Shown in pieces: positions 28,793-38,448 of a stretch of 64,000 nt of DNA (positions within the stretch are counted from its first letter, which is position 1; each line of letters opens with the position of its first letter). A program made the position numbers and the translations under genes. The DNA comes from Psychrobacter immobilis (GTDB lineage Bacteria; Pseudomonadota; Gammaproteobacteria; Pseudomonadales; Moraxellaceae), in NCBI RefSeq assembly GCF_904846065.1, contig NZ_CAJGZV010000001.1:806001-870000 (forward strand), written 5' to 3'. The notes under the pieces are model-generated. The model did not search any database and was not told the DNA's origin. It saw nothing but the letters and a program-made list of their open reading frames with translations.

Positions 28793-29356
28793 ATGAAGTG
28801 GGAGGCATGGTTTTCAATCGATTGGCAGCAAGTGCTGGGTATTTCTCTATCTGCAATCGGTTTTTATTTAGGGTTAATGTTGTTTACAAGATTGATGGGG
28901 TTGCGGAGTTTCTCCAAGCTCTCAAGCCATGATTTTGCGATGACTGTCGGTATTGGCAGTATACTCGCTTCAACGGTGCTATCAAACACACCGTCATTAA
29001 TGCAAGGGCTGTTTGCTGTCGCAGTATTGTTTGTGATTCAAGGGGTTATCTCATTTATCAGGCGTAAATTCAAACCGTTAAAATCTCTGATAGACAATCG
29101 AGCCATTATATTAATGGCCCATGGCGAGTATTTTAGTGGAAATTTAAAAGAGGCCAATCTCAGTACCAGTGATGTTCAACAGGTTTTGCGCAAGAATGGA
29201 ATCAAGTCTAAAACGGAAGTATTTGCTGTCATTATGGAAACCACAGGGGATATGAGTGTCATCAAAAATAATGCGGTTACGCCTGACTGGTCATTATTCG
29301 ATGATATACGCGACAGTGAGTTGCTGATTGGTTCCAGTAAAAACAGCAAGTCGTAG
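28793..29356 (+). CDS. DUF421 (YetF/YcaP-like) membrane protein
   Basis: A 187-aa protein with membrane helices near residues 13-33, 48-65 and 68-86 and a soluble C-terminal domain. Family features are GLRSFSKLSSHDFAMTVGIG between the first two helices and the C-terminal LIDNRAIILMAHGEYFSGNL and FAVIMETTGDMSVIK. DUF421 proteins are widespread in bacteria and some affect spore germination or stress; no role can be named here. It appears to be a single-gene unit. Confidence 0.82.
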   Translation: MKWEAWFSIDWQQVLGISLSAIGFYLGLMLFTRLMGLRSFSKLSSHDFAMTVGIGSILASTVLSNTPSLMQGLFAVAVLFVIQGVISFIRRKFKPLKSLIDNRAIILMAHGEYFSGNLKEANLSTSDVQQVLRKNGIKSKTEVFAVIMETTGDMSVIKNNAVTPDWSLFDDIRDSELLIGSSKNSKS

Positions 29357-29809
29357 ATTTTGAGTTTTTGATTGTTGTGCTCGATGGATGCCAACGAGAT
29401 AGATCACAACAATCCATTAAGTAACTATCGTGTTGACAGTGCTAAAAACAGGTGAAATATTGAGAATGTAGGTTAAAGAAGACTGTAAAATTGTGCACTT
29501 ATAAACTATTTATTATAGAATGGTGACAAATTTATGACGCATTATTCACGGCGTTGTCTTGACCTTATGCCTGTGGTCACGCAAGATACAGGGGTCTGAT
29601 AATAATGGTTGGCTTAGCTTTAGCAGATTTTATCAATGAGTAGTGTGATACTAATACCATTTTCGGTATTGTTTCTTCTTGCTTAATTAACTACTATCTG
29701 TTGACGCAGTAATAACCCTAAGTAGTATTTTGAACGACAGTTTAAAAAAATGAACCTTTGGTTCTTAACTGACAATTTTTAATTCATAACATTAATAAAC
29801 GAGGAACGT
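29357..29809 (+). other. region upstream of etfB
   Basis: The 453 bases hold a perfect TTGACA (29433-29438) with only a poor -10, a better promoter candidate at 29701-29728, a hairpin AATACC/GGTATT (29653-29670) and a small hairpin GAACC/GGTTC (29752-29764) in the presumed etfB leader. No credible gene. Confidence 0.45.
29701..29728 (+). promoter_or_regulatory. candidate etfBA promoter
   Basis: TTGACG (29701-29706) and TAGTAT (29723-29728) are 16 bases apart, about 80 bases before the etfB start. Confidence 0.45.
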
Positions 29810-30559
29810 ATGAAAGCATTAGTAGCGGTCAAGCGTGTCATTGATTACAACGTAAAAGTTCGTGTAAAAGCTGACAACTCTGGCGTTGATTTATCAAACA
29901 CTAAGATGTCAATCAATCCTTTTGATGAGATTGCCGTAGAAGAAGCAGTACGTCTAAAAGAAGCAGGCGTGATTGATGAAATCATCGTGGCATCAATCGG
30001 TCCAAAAGAATCACAAGAACAGATCCGCGCAGCACTAGCATTGGGCGCTGATCGTGGTGTGTTGGTAGTGACTGACGACAAGCCGTATCCATTACAAATT
30101 GCTAAGATCCTCAAAAATATCGCCGAGAGTGAAGGCACTGATATTATACTATTGGGTAAGCAAGCCATTGATGATGATAACAACCAGACTGGTCAGATGC
30201 TAGCGGCATTGATGGGTATCGGTCAGGGTACGTTTGCATCAGAAGTGAAGGTTGAAGGCGATAAAGTAAACGTCACTCGCGAAATCGACGGTGGTTTACA
30301 GACGCTAGCACTTGATTTGCCAGCAGTTATTACCACTGACTTGCGCTTGAATGAGCCTCGTTATGCTAAATTGCCTAACATCATGAAAGCGAAGAAAAAG
30401 CCACTTGACGAAAAAACGCCTGCTGATTTTGGTGTTGATATGGCCTCTAAGCAAGAGATCATTAAAGTTGTGCCACCTGCTGAACGTAAAGCTGGCATCA
30501 AAGTGGGTTCAGTGGATGAGTTGGTCGATAAGCTAAGAAACGAAGCAAAAGTCATTTAA
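29810..30559 (+). CDS. etfB: Electron transfer flavoprotein subunit beta
   Basis: EtfAB passes electrons from acyl-CoA dehydrogenases and related enzymes to ETF-ubiquinone oxidoreductase. The 249-aa protein begins [20 protein letters not shown] and has the AMP-binding [15 protein letters not shown] segment (about residue 123) and the family signature [27 protein letters not shown] precedes the ATG. etfA follows after 151 bases, a wide gap for this pair. Confidence 0.96.
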   Translation: MKALVAVKRVIDYNVKVRVKADNSGVDLSNTKMSINPFDEIAVEEAVRLKEAGVIDEIIVASIGPKESQEQIRAALALGADRGVLVVTDDKPYPLQIAKILKNIAESEGTDIILLGKQAIDDDNNQTGQMLAALMGIGQGTFASEVKVEGDKVNVTREIDGGLQTLALDLPAVITTDLRLNEPRYAKLPNIMKAKKKPLDEKTPADFGVDMASKQEIIKVVPPAERKAGIKVGSVDELVDKLRNEAKVI

Positions 30560-30710
30560 TGTTTCAATGATTGGATACTTCGCTACGGCATATCCTGTAG
30601 AGGGCTATAGATTTAACTGATTTATTTCATATTAAATAATAGTTACTCAAACAGCTTTGTACACAAACAACCGCATGAATAGATGATACGAATAAAAAAG
30701 GATTAAAATC

Positions 30711-31643
30711 ATGGCAATTTTGGTATATGCAGAACATGACAATGCCAGTCTAAAAAAGGCAACTTTGAATACCATCGCTGCTGCTAAGCAAATGGGTGAT
30801 GATATCCATGTGTTGGTTGCAGGTAGTGGTGCTCAAGCTGTCGCTGACCAAGCAGCTAAAGCAGAAGGCGTGACTAAGGTATTATTAGCAGACAACGCTG
30901 CCTATGAGCATCAATTGGCGGGTAACGTCGCACTATTGGTTGCTGATATCGCTGGTGATTACAGTCATATTCTTGCACCAGCAACCACTACTGGTAAGAA
31001 CTTTATGCCACGCGTTGCCGCTTTACTTGACGTAAGCATGCTATCAGAAATATCTGCCGTCGTAGATGCGCAAACGTTTGAGCGTCCTATCTATGCTGGT
31101 AACGCAACAGCAACTGTTAAGACCACAGAAGATAAAGTTGTCATGACAGTACGTACCACGGCTTTTGACCCAGTAGCAAGCGAAGGTGGATCAGCTACTG
31201 TTGAGACAATCGACAACGTGCAAGAAACTGGCAAAGCAAGCTTCGTTAATGAAGAGATGGCGAAATCTGACCGTCCTGAATTGACTTCAGCAGGCATTGT
31301 GGTTTCTGGTGGTCGTGCCTTAGCAAATGGCGAAAACTTCACCAAATATATCGAGCCATTGGCTGATAAACTTGGCGCTGCTGTTGGCGCATCACGTGCC
31401 GCTGTTGACGCAGGTTACGTACCAAACGATATGCAGGTCGGTCAAACGGGTAAAATCGTTGCACCAGACTTATATATCGCAGCGGGCATTTCAGGCGCGA
31501 TTCAGCATTTAGCAGGTATGAAAGATTCTAAAGTTATTGTTGCTATCAACAATGACCCAGAAGCGCCTATCGCTAGCGTTGCTGATTACTTCTTAGAAGC
31601 GGATTTATTTACAGCATTGCCTGAGCTTACTAGCAAGGTTTAA
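30711..31643 (+). CDS. etfA: Electron transfer flavoprotein subunit alpha
   Basis: EtfA binds the redox-active FAD in its C-terminal domain: GASRAAVDAGYVPNDMQVGQ, TGKIVAPDLYIAAGISGAIQ and HLAGMKDSKVIVAINNDPEA are all present. The N-terminal domain begins ILVYAEHDNASLKKATL. At 310 aa it has normal length. It pairs with etfB, and a perfect terminator follows. Confidence 0.96.
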   Translation: MAILVYAEHDNASLKKATLNTIAAAKQMGDDIHVLVAGSGAQAVADQAAKAEGVTKVLLADNAAYEHQLAGNVALLVADIAGDYSHILAPATTTGKNFMPRVAALLDVSMLSEISAVVDAQTFERPIYAGNATATVKTTEDKVVMTVRTTAFDPVASEGGSATVETIDNVQETGKASFVNEEMAKSDRPELTSAGIVVSGGRALANGENFTKYIEPLADKLGAAVGASRAAVDAGYVPNDMQVGQTGKIVAPDLYIAAGISGAIQHLAGMKDSKVIVAINNDPEAPIASVADYFLEADLFTALPELTSKV

Positions 31644-31669
31644 TCGTTATTTAGTGATTAGTTAAGTAT

Positions 31670-31700
31670 AAAAACCCGCTATTATTTATAGCGGGTTTTT
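31670..31700 (+). terminator. bidirectional terminator, etfA / methyltransferase
   Basis: CCCGCTAT (ending 31682) and ATAGCGGG (starting 31688) enclose five bases, flanked by five A and five T. It separates convergent genes. Confidence 0.92.
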
Positions 31701-31739
31701 CGTGTTTGAGAGGTATGTTTTTGATTCAGTCAAACAACA

Positions 31740-32534
31740 TTAGTTATAATTTCTTTGACGTAGTGTTTCATACAAGCATAATGAGCCTGCAATGGCGACA
31801 TTCAGACTTTCTTGACCATTAGGCTGTGGTAGAGCGATAGGGGTAGCACACTGCATCAGCTCATCACAAACGCCTTGTCCTTCATGTCCCATAATCCAAG
31901 CCACAGGCGCAGATAAATCGTGATCGTAAATGATAGTATCTGTGTGTGAGCTGGTCGCAAATAGCGGTGTTTGTACATGGTCTAAAATATCTTGCGCACT
32001 TAGACCTTCATAAATAGTCAGAGCAAACTGAGCGCCCATGCCTGCTCGTAATGTCTTAGGGGACCACGCTTGTGCCGTAGCGCTGGTACAGAGTATGTTC
32101 TTGATGCCAACCGCTGCTGCGGTGCGTAATAGGGTGCCCACATTGCCGCTGTCTTGCACATCATTTAAAATCAAGCAGTCATTATCAATCATCGATAAAC
32201 GAGGCGTTGGTACTTTAATGATTGCCATGATATCGATACCAGTACCTAAGCTACGAATGCTCTCATACAGCGAATTTGATAACGTTAAAATAGGCGTATA
32301 AGTAGGCAAGCGCGTCAAAATTTGCTGAACCTCAGGATGGTTGTGCGCAGACTCTGCGAGTAGGATTTGGACAAACGGGTAGTCGCTACGCAGCGCAGCA
32401 TCGATGAGATGCACGCCCTCAATCACCGTTTGACCTTGCTTCTTCCGCTGCCGCGCTTGCGTTAACAAGGATTTGACAAGTTTAACGGTCGTATTTTTAT
32501 CTGAGGTAATAAGCTCGGTGGGATTTGCTACCAT
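31740..32534 (-). CDS. SPOUT (TrmH/SpoU-type) RNA 2'-O-methyltransferase
   Basis: A 264-aa protein with an N-terminal substrate-binding domain (QTVIEGVHLIDAALRS) and a C-terminal knotted methyltransferase domain. The three SpoU motifs are visible: LNDVQDSGNVGTLLRTAAA, WIMGHEGQGV and ALPQPNGQESLNVAIAGSLC. The frame starts at a TTG at 32573; the ATG at 32534 is more likely. The target RNA (tRNA or 23S rRNA) cannot be decided, though the domain layout resembles RlmB and related enzymes. Confidence 0.85.
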   Translation of the reverse strand: MVANPTELITSDKNTTVKLVKSLLTQARQRKKQGQTVIEGVHLIDAALRSDYPFVQILLAESAHNHPEVQQILTRLPTYTPILTLSNSLYESIRSLGTGIDIMAIIKVPTPRLSMIDNDCLILNDVQDSGNVGTLLRTAAAVGIKNILCTSATAQAWSPKTLRAGMGAQFALTIYEGLSAQDILDHVQTPLFATSSHTDTIIYDHDLSAPVAWIMGHEGQGVCDELMQCATPIALPQPNGQESLNVAIAGSLCLYETLRQRNYN

Positions 32535-32638
32535 AGTAGATCGCTTAGAAAAAAATATAGAAAAATTAAACAATCAGTATAAAGTACTACAAATGCTCTG
32601 GCTTTATACTGATTATTATCAAAGTAACGTTAAAGGGC

Positions 32639-33622
32639 TTATTTATCAGCGTAAGTTACATGCAGATTTTTAACATAATCGACTTCATTTTTGCTGCCTA
32701 GTACCACTGGGACGCGTTGGTGAATATCGGTTGGCTCTATGTCTAAAATGCGATTGACTGCATCAGTAGCAGCGCCACCCGCACGCTCAATCAATAAGCT
32801 CATTGGATTGGCTTCATACATCAAGCGTAATTTGCCCGCTTTATTGGCATATTTGGTATCGAACGGATAAGTGAAGAGACCACCGCGACATAAAATACGA
32901 TGCACATCACCGACCATAGCAGCCACCCAGCGCGTATTAAAATCGCGACCACGGACACCCGTTTCGCCAGCAATTAACTCATCGATATACTGCTGCATGG
33001 GTGCGCGCCAGTAGCGGTAGTTTGAAGCATTGATGGCATATTCGCTGGTATCGGCATCGATTTGCACGTTTTCTTGTATGAGTACATAATCGTTAGTGTC
33101 AGGATCTAGGCTAAACATCACGACATGATCGGCGATAGTTAGCGCTAGTACGGTAGAGGTGCCATATAATAAATAGCCTGCTGCTAGCTGTTGATTACCT
33201 GCTTGCAAGAAGTCGCTATTTTCACTGACTTGACCTTGGCGCTGGTACGGTAAAATAGAAAAGATAGTGCCAACGGCCATATTAATATCGATGTTTGATG
33301 AACCATCAAGCGGATCGAACAATACCAACAAACTGCCATCTGCATTGGCAGGGGTAGCATCGTCAAGCTCTTCTGAGGCAACGCCTGCACAATGGGTATT
33401 TTTCGCCAAAGCATCTAATAATAAGTCATTGGCCAGTACGTCCAGTTTCTTTTGGTCTTCACCTTGGACGTTTTGGTTACCAGCTTCGCCTAGAATGTCT
33501 GCTAGTGCCCCTTTTCTCAATAATTGTGAGATGGTTTTACCCACGTCAGTGACAGTCGTAATAACGTCACTCAGTGCAGGATTGGGTGAATAATCATTGA
33601 GATAGTCTGTAAGGGTTGTCAT
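32639..33622 (-). CDS. fbp: Fructose-1,6-bisphosphatase class 1
   Basis: Hydrolyses fructose-1,6-bisphosphate in gluconeogenesis. The 327-aa protein has the metal-binding signature [20 protein letters not shown] (about residues 99-118), SEELDD just before it, and the C-terminal [26 protein letters not shown] lies a few bases before the ATG. It stands alone, with the SPOUT gene downstream in the same direction after about 100 bases. Confidence 0.96.
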   Translation of the reverse strand: MTTLTDYLNDYSPNPALSDVITTVTDVGKTISQLLRKGALADILGEAGNQNVQGEDQKKLDVLANDLLLDALAKNTHCAGVASEELDDATPANADGSLLVLFDPLDGSSNIDINMAVGTIFSILPYQRQGQVSENSDFLQAGNQQLAAGYLLYGTSTVLALTIADHVVMFSLDPDTNDYVLIQENVQIDADTSEYAINASNYRYWRAPMQQYIDELIAGETGVRGRDFNTRWVAAMVGDVHRILCRGGLFTYPFDTKYANKAGKLRLMYEANPMSLLIERAGGAATDAVNRILDIEPTDIHQRVPVVLGSKNEVDYVKNLHVTYADK

Positions 33623-34038
33623 AAGGCTTCCTAATAAATGCTGTTAAAATAAAGGCTACTGAAACTAAGGATTAAATAAGGGATTGAAAAATTGGTTAGG
33701 TGGCACTTTACAGACCTAAATCTGGCAAATTTTTAAATACCTCGCACGGCATCTTTGTCCTGACCACAAAATCAGCTACACTATCACTATTATTATTTAT
33801 TTATCGTTTGGCTAAGCGGATTTTTGATGATGGTTTTGACAGGTCTATGGCTACTGCCCAAGAGAATAACAATGGCTGTTTTTTACGGCGCTATGTCTCT
33901 CACTGCCACTGGGGTAAATTGTAGCAAATAAGTGCCAAAATGTCCTTGTCTCTGTGCTTATCGTCGACTATAAATCGCCAAAAAACGCATAAATAATGAT
34001 TATTAAATCATATAAACCAACAATAAAGACCTGCCATT
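33623..34038 (+). other. intergenic region fbp-pyrB
   Basis: A 416-base gap between divergent genes. It holds a weak promoter candidate for pyrB at 33755-33782. A plus-strand frame at 33700-33924 has no family resemblance and no ribosome site, and I do not count it as a gene. No attenuator of the pyrBI type was recognised. Confidence 0.4.
33755..33782 (+). promoter_or_regulatory. weak pyrB promoter candidate
   Basis: TTGTCC (33755-33760) and TACACT (33777-33782), 16 bases apart, each match consensus at four of six positions. About 250 bases of leader would precede pyrB. Confidence 0.3.
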
Positions 34039-35112
34039 ATGCCAAATTCTATCGATAGCCGCTCAACTCAGACAGTCTCGCCAACGGATTATGCTAAATT
34101 TGATCCTGATACCATTCATGAGAAACTTGATGCGTCGTTGAGTCGTCCGCAGCTGAATGCTGATGGTAGCATTCGCCATTTTTTGGGGGTAGAAGGTCTT
34201 AATAAAGCGCAGTTGCAAGCGATTATTGCCAAAGCAGAGACGTTTTTTGATGATAACGGACAGCTCATTAACCGTCCTGAGCTCGAAGGCTATACGGTGA
34301 TGAATTTGTTTTTTGAACCGTCAACGCGTACCCGTACGACCTTTGAAGTAGCCGAAAAGCGTCTCGGTGCCAATGTGCTCAATATCGATATCGAGCGCTC
34401 TAGTACCAAAAAAGGTGAAAGCTTGCGCGATACGCTGTGGAATCTACAAGCCATGACGGCAGATATTTTTGTGGTACGGCATTCAGCGTCAGGTGCTGCC
34501 CATTTTATGGCAACCGAAGTAACACCAGATATTGCTATTATTAATGGCGGCGACGGCTGGCATGCGCATCCAACGCAAGGGATGCTCGACATGCTCACCA
34601 TTCATCGTGAAGCACCGCGTCCATTTGAGGAGCTGTCAGTGGCTATCGTTGGCGATATCAAGCATTCGCGAGTGGCGCGCTCAGATATCAGTGCGCTACA
34701 AACCTTGGGCGTTAAAGACATTCGCGTCTGTGCGCCGCGTACCTTATTACCGAAAGGCATTGAGCGCTTTGGGGTACAAGTCTATGAAGATATGAATGAA
34801 TGTGTCACCGACTGTGATGTCATTATGGGATTAAGAATACAAAACGAGCGTATCGGCTCGCCGCTGCTGGCATCATCGAGTGAATATTATAAACACTATG
34901 GTATTACACCAGAGCGCATGGCGTTGGCTAAGCCCGATGCGTTGGTCATGCATCCAGGGCCGATGAACCGCGGTGTTGAGATTGCATCAAGCGTTGCCGA
35001 TGGCGACCAGTCAGTGATTTTAAAACAGGTGAATAACGGCATTGCTATTCGTATGGCAGTACTGTCGCTAGCTATGGAAGGTCAGCGCGCTCACCAAGCC
35101 GCGAATAAATAA
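34039..35112 (+). CDS. pyrB: Aspartate carbamoyltransferase, catalytic subunit
   Basis: Condenses carbamoyl phosphate and aspartate in pyrimidine synthesis. The 357-aa product has an N-terminal extension of about 40 residues before the core. The carbamoyl-phosphate site [20 protein letters not shown] is near residue 94, and [26 protein letters not shown] and the C-terminal [14 protein letters not shown] are all present. The regulatory gene pyrI is absent; a dihydroorotase-like gene follows after 60 bases, which fits the class found in Pseudomonas, where the two proteins form one complex. Confidence 0.95.
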   Translation: MPNSIDSRSTQTVSPTDYAKFDPDTIHEKLDASLSRPQLNADGSIRHFLGVEGLNKAQLQAIIAKAETFFDDNGQLINRPELEGYTVMNLFFEPSTRTRTTFEVAEKRLGANVLNIDIERSSTKKGESLRDTLWNLQAMTADIFVVRHSASGAAHFMATEVTPDIAIINGGDGWHAHPTQGMLDMLTIHREAPRPFEELSVAIVGDIKHSRVARSDISALQTLGVKDIRVCAPRTLLPKGIERFGVQVYEDMNECVTDCDVIMGLRIQNERIGSPLLASSSEYYKHYGITPERMALAKPDALVMHPGPMNRGVEIASSVADGDQSVILKQVNNGIAIRMAVLSLAMEGQRAHQAANK

Positions 35113-35172
35113 TCCTCTGCCTCGCTGTTTTATATTTATTTATCCCATTTTATTGATACGGTAATAACGCTC

Positions 35173-36384
35173 ATGACAACTATGTTAAATATAGATGCAC
35201 CGATAATTAACCATCTTTCTCAATCATTTAAAGACTCACTATCAAGTGCTGCGACAGATAAGTTGGCTTCACTCGAAGCTGGGCGTGAAATGTGGGTACT
35301 GCCGCCTTTGGTTGATTTGTGCGCCCGCCTACGTGAGCCGGGTCAACAACAACATGGCACTTTGGAGTCAGAAGGGCGCGCTGCTCGCGCCAATGGTTTT
35401 TTGCATGTGGTCATTCCGCCTGATACCAATCCTATCTTAGAGAACGGTTCATTATTAAAGGGCTTACGTGAGCGCGCGCTTGGTGATGGCGGCATATATT
35501 TGCATATTTTGGGTGCATTGACTGCTGGTTTAGAAGGCGAGCGTCCATCAAATATCGCTGGGCTTAAAAAAGGCGGTTGTATAGCCGTTTCTAATGCGCG
35601 CCGCCCTTTTCGCAATGACTTAGTATTGCTGCGTACACTGGAATACGCCGCGACTTTTAATATGAAAGTATTCTTTTATCCTGATGAGCCAAGTCTATCT
35701 GGTGATGGCGTGGCGCATGAAGGTTATATCGCGTCATATCACGGCTTGCAAGGGATTCCTTGGATCGCTGAAACGGTTGCCTTATCAACGCAGTTGCTAA
35801 TGGTTGAAGAAACGGGCATCGCCGCTCACTTTAGTCAACTGTCGTGTAAATCTTCAATCGAATTGATGCGCTGGGCAAAAGATAAAGGCTTGCCCGTGAC
35901 TTGTGATGTGGCGATGCATCAGTTGTATTTGACCGATGATAATTTAGAGGGTTTTAACGCCCAAGCCTACGTATTACCGCCCCTGCGTAGTAATACCGAT
36001 CAGCAAGCCATCCGCCGTGGTTTGAAAGATGGCACCATTGATGCGATATGTAGCCATCATGAACCCTTGAACAGTACCGCCAAGAAAGCCCCATTTGCTG
36101 AGAGTACACCAGGCATCTCAAATTTTGATACCTTTATGGCGCTGGCTTGTCAGCTAGTAAATGATGAGGTATTAACCTTAGAGCAACTTGTCGATAAAAT
36201 CTGTCTCAATCCGGCGAAAATCGCTGGTATTAGTGAGCAATATGAAAAAATCGGCGGGGCAGTACTGGTGGATCCTAATTTGGAATGGCAAGTTACCGCA
36301 CAATCCATGCTGTCCAATGGTAAAAACACGCCATTCTTTAATCAGCAGTTGCAAGGCCGCGTTGTGGAGACTTTCTTTGGCTAA
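35173..36384 (+). CDS. pyrX: Dihydroorotase-like protein, apparently inactive (PyrC'/PyrX)
   Basis: A 403-aa amidohydrolase-fold protein related to dihydroorotase. The metal-binding HxH of active enzymes is replaced: the segment reads LVDLCARLREPGQ, where DxHxHLREPG is expected. The late D-H-A-P motif reads CSHHEP. HFSQ keeps one histidine. In Pseudomonas a homologue without activity is needed to assemble a stable PyrB dodecamer, and the gene order here (pyrB then this gene) is the same. An active dihydroorotase should be encoded elsewhere. The following DUF2127 gene overlaps its end. Confidence 0.88.
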   Translation: MTTMLNIDAPIINHLSQSFKDSLSSAATDKLASLEAGREMWVLPPLVDLCARLREPGQQQHGTLESEGRAARANGFLHVVIPPDTNPILENGSLLKGLRERALGDGGIYLHILGALTAGLEGERPSNIAGLKKGGCIAVSNARRPFRNDLVLLRTLEYAATFNMKVFFYPDEPSLSGDGVAHEGYIASYHGLQGIPWIAETVALSTQLLMVEETGIAAHFSQLSCKSSIELMRWAKDKGLPVTCDVAMHQLYLTDDNLEGFNAQAYVLPPLRSNTDQQAIRRGLKDGTIDAICSHHEPLNSTAKKAPFAESTPGISNFDTFMALACQLVNDEVLTLEQLVDKICLNPAKIAGISEQYEKIGGAVLVDPNLEWQVTAQSMLSNGKNTPFFNQQLQGRVVETFFG

Positions 36385-36925
36385 TTTGCCTAGGCAGGAT
36401 GATAGTCTGCAACCATCCTCGAAGGATAGCGATCATCACTTGCACAACCAAACCATCAAGTCGCACAGTACTGCTAGTGAATCTATCAAAGCGGTGGCAA
36501 TCTATGAGGTGGTTAAAGGGGTCGGTGCACTATTAGGGGCAGGGGCTTTATGGTCATGGCATACTGACCTTGACCATTGGCTAACGACGGCGACTGCTTC
36601 TTGGCAACAGACTTTTGGACAGCTACTGGCACCGCAAGTTGACAGTGCAGTACGGATTGCCCAGCAGGCAAGTAAAAACTGGCCATTATTCTTGTTATTA
36701 ATCTTTGCTTACGCCAGTTTGCGTTTCCTTGAGGCTTATGGCTTATGGCAAGATAAAACGTGGGCGTATTGGTTTGGTGTGCTGGGTTATGGGGTGTTTA
36801 TTCCTATTGAGCTTTACTATCTAATCGTTAGCCCATTTGATTGGTTTAAACTTGGAATATTAGTCTCAAACCTTCTTATTGTGGTCGTGGTCTATCGTAA
36901 TATGAAGCGTAAAGGTTTAATATAA
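36377..36925 (+). CDS. DUF2127 membrane protein
   Basis: The frame is open from 36188, inside the preceding gene, but a TTG at 36377 with GGAG seven bases upstream gives a 182-aa protein overlapping pyrX by eight bases. After a polar N-terminal 35 residues come hydrophobic segments (AIYEVVKGVGALLGAGALW, NWPLFLLLIFAYASLRF, YWFGVLGYGVFIPIELYYLI, LGILVSNLLIVVVVY). The pattern, with an LRFLEAYGLWQDKTWAYW loop, is that of DUF2127. Function unknown; translation is probably coupled to pyrX. Confidence 0.7.
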   Translation: MANLPRQDDSLQPSSKDSDHHLHNQTIKSHSTASESIKAVAIYEVVKGVGALLGAGALWSWHTDLDHWLTTATASWQQTFGQLLAPQVDSAVRIAQQASKNWPLFLLLIFAYASLRFLEAYGLWQDKTWAYWFGVLGYGVFIPIELYYLIVSPFDWFKLGILVSNLLIVVVVYRNMKRKGLI

Positions 36926-36970
36926 AAAGTGCGTATATAGCGGCTATCAAAAAAACTGAATGTGTATGAA

Positions 36971-37010
36971 AAAGCCAGCATAAGATACTCTCTTATGCTG
37001 GCTTTCTTTT
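36971..37010 (+). terminator. bidirectional terminator, pyrBX cluster / antiporter
   Basis: A perfect 15-bp stem (36971-36985 with 36991-37005), five-base loop, followed by CTTTT. It serves convergent transcription units. Confidence 0.92.
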
Positions 37011-37042
37011 GCTAAAATGATTGGCTTAAAACTGGTTATAAA

Positions 37043-38317
37043 TTATGGCTTTGCTGTACTCTTATCAGCGCGAATGCTTTTGGCGACTTTGCCAATACTC
37101 AAACCTTGCACCAAGATAGAGAATATCACCACTGCATAAGTGAGCGCCAACAAGATATCGCGTTCGGTTCCCAGCGGCAGCTGCAATACTAAAGCTACCG
37201 AAATACCCCCACGTAATCCGCCCCATGTCAGCACTTTCCATGCACCATTCGGTAAATCGAGCTGACGATGAAAGGTTTTGGTCGTCATACCTACAACGAT
37301 AAAACGCGCAACTAGGGCAATGACAATCGTCAAACCAGCGGCGATAAATAAATTACCCGAATAAGCAATCATCACTACTTCTAAACCGATGAGTACGAAT
37401 AAAATAGCATTGAGAATTTCATCGATTAATTCCCAAAATAAATCAATATAATGCCGCGTTTTATCGCTCATCGCCAATGCTCGTCCGCGATTACCAACCA
37501 TTAATCCCATCATCACCATGGCGAGTGGTCCTGATAAATGCCAATGGCTGGCGAGTGCATAACCACCTATCACACCAGCAAGCGTTAATAACACTTCTTC
37601 TTGATAGCTATCGATACTTTTCAGCATGTAATACAGAATCGCCCCAAGTACTAAGCCAAAAATAATGCCGCCACCAGCTTCAACCGCTAGAGTATGCGCC
37701 ACATAATTGACCGTCGGTATATCACCACTGGATAAAATCCCTAGCAGCAATACAAAGATGACGACGCCGATACCATCGTTAAATAATGATTCACCCGCGA
37801 TGACCGTTTCTATACTTTTTGGCGCGCCAGCCGATGCCAAAATACCCATTACGGCAATGGGGTCGGTCGGTGATATTAGAGCACCGAATAGCAAACACCA
37901 AAGAAACGGCAAACCGAAACCAAGCAGCGGCAGCATAAAATAAAGCGCCGTGGCGATAAGCATCGCAGAGACGATGGTACCGACGCAAGCAAGGATACCA
38001 ATAGGCAGTTTATAACGTTTTAAATCGCTGATATTGACGTGCAGCGCCCCTGCAAATAACAGCATAGAGAGCATGCCATCTAATAAGACTTCGGTAAAAT
38101 CAAGCTGCTCTAATAAGCTTACTTCATAATCAATCAGCTGATCAAATCCCAAAAATCCCAAAAATATGGCGCCAATAGATAATAAAATGGAGATTACCAT
38201 CACGCCAATCGTGGTCGGTAGACCAATAAAGCGATGGTTAACGTAAGTTAATAGGGCTGTGATTGATAAGAATATCGCGCTGATTTCAAGTATGGTTAGG
38301 CTACTGGTAGGGGCCAT
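37043..38317 (-). CDS. CPA1-family Na+(K+)/H+ antiporter
   Basis: A 424-aa inner-membrane protein with about 12 hydrophobic segments. Family motifs: FGALISPTDPIAVMGILASA (with the Asp of the exchange site), VIAGESLFNDGIGVVIFVLL, and GLRGGISVALVLQLP in the late helices. This is the NhaP/CPA1 type that exchanges sodium or potassium for protons and helps with pH or salt stress. There is no long cytoplasmic tail. Ion choice cannot be read from the sequence. Confidence 0.87.
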   Translation of the reverse strand: MAPTSSLTILEISAIFLSITALLTYVNHRFIGLPTTIGVMVISILLSIGAIFLGFLGFDQLIDYEVSLLEQLDFTEVLLDGMLSMLLFAGALHVNISDLKRYKLPIGILACVGTIVSAMLIATALYFMLPLLGFGLPFLWCLLFGALISPTDPIAVMGILASAGAPKSIETVIAGESLFNDGIGVVIFVLLLGILSSGDIPTVNYVAHTLAVEAGGGIIFGLVLGAILYYMLKSIDSYQEEVLLTLAGVIGGYALASHWHLSGPLAMVMMGLMVGNRGRALAMSDKTRHYIDLFWELIDEILNAILFVLIGLEVVMIAYSGNLFIAAGLTIVIALVARFIVVGMTTKTFHRQLDLPNGAWKVLTWGGLRGGISVALVLQLPLGTERDILLALTYAVVIFSILVQGLSIGKVAKSIRADKSTAKP

Positions 38318-38448
38318 GAAAAAATTCTCAAGTAATGATGAATGGTCTTAAGCTTAGTGCTTATAAGGATTAGAAAGTTTCTATTTCTATTTTGGTTGTT
38401 TTTTATTCTTACCTCAGCGGTATGTACCATATTATAAGTAGGAAAAAA

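Noticed and set aside
33700..33924. 74-residue plus-strand frame between fbp and pyrB
   Set aside because: No ribosome site, no family resemblance, mixed composition; more likely chance in the pyrB leader.
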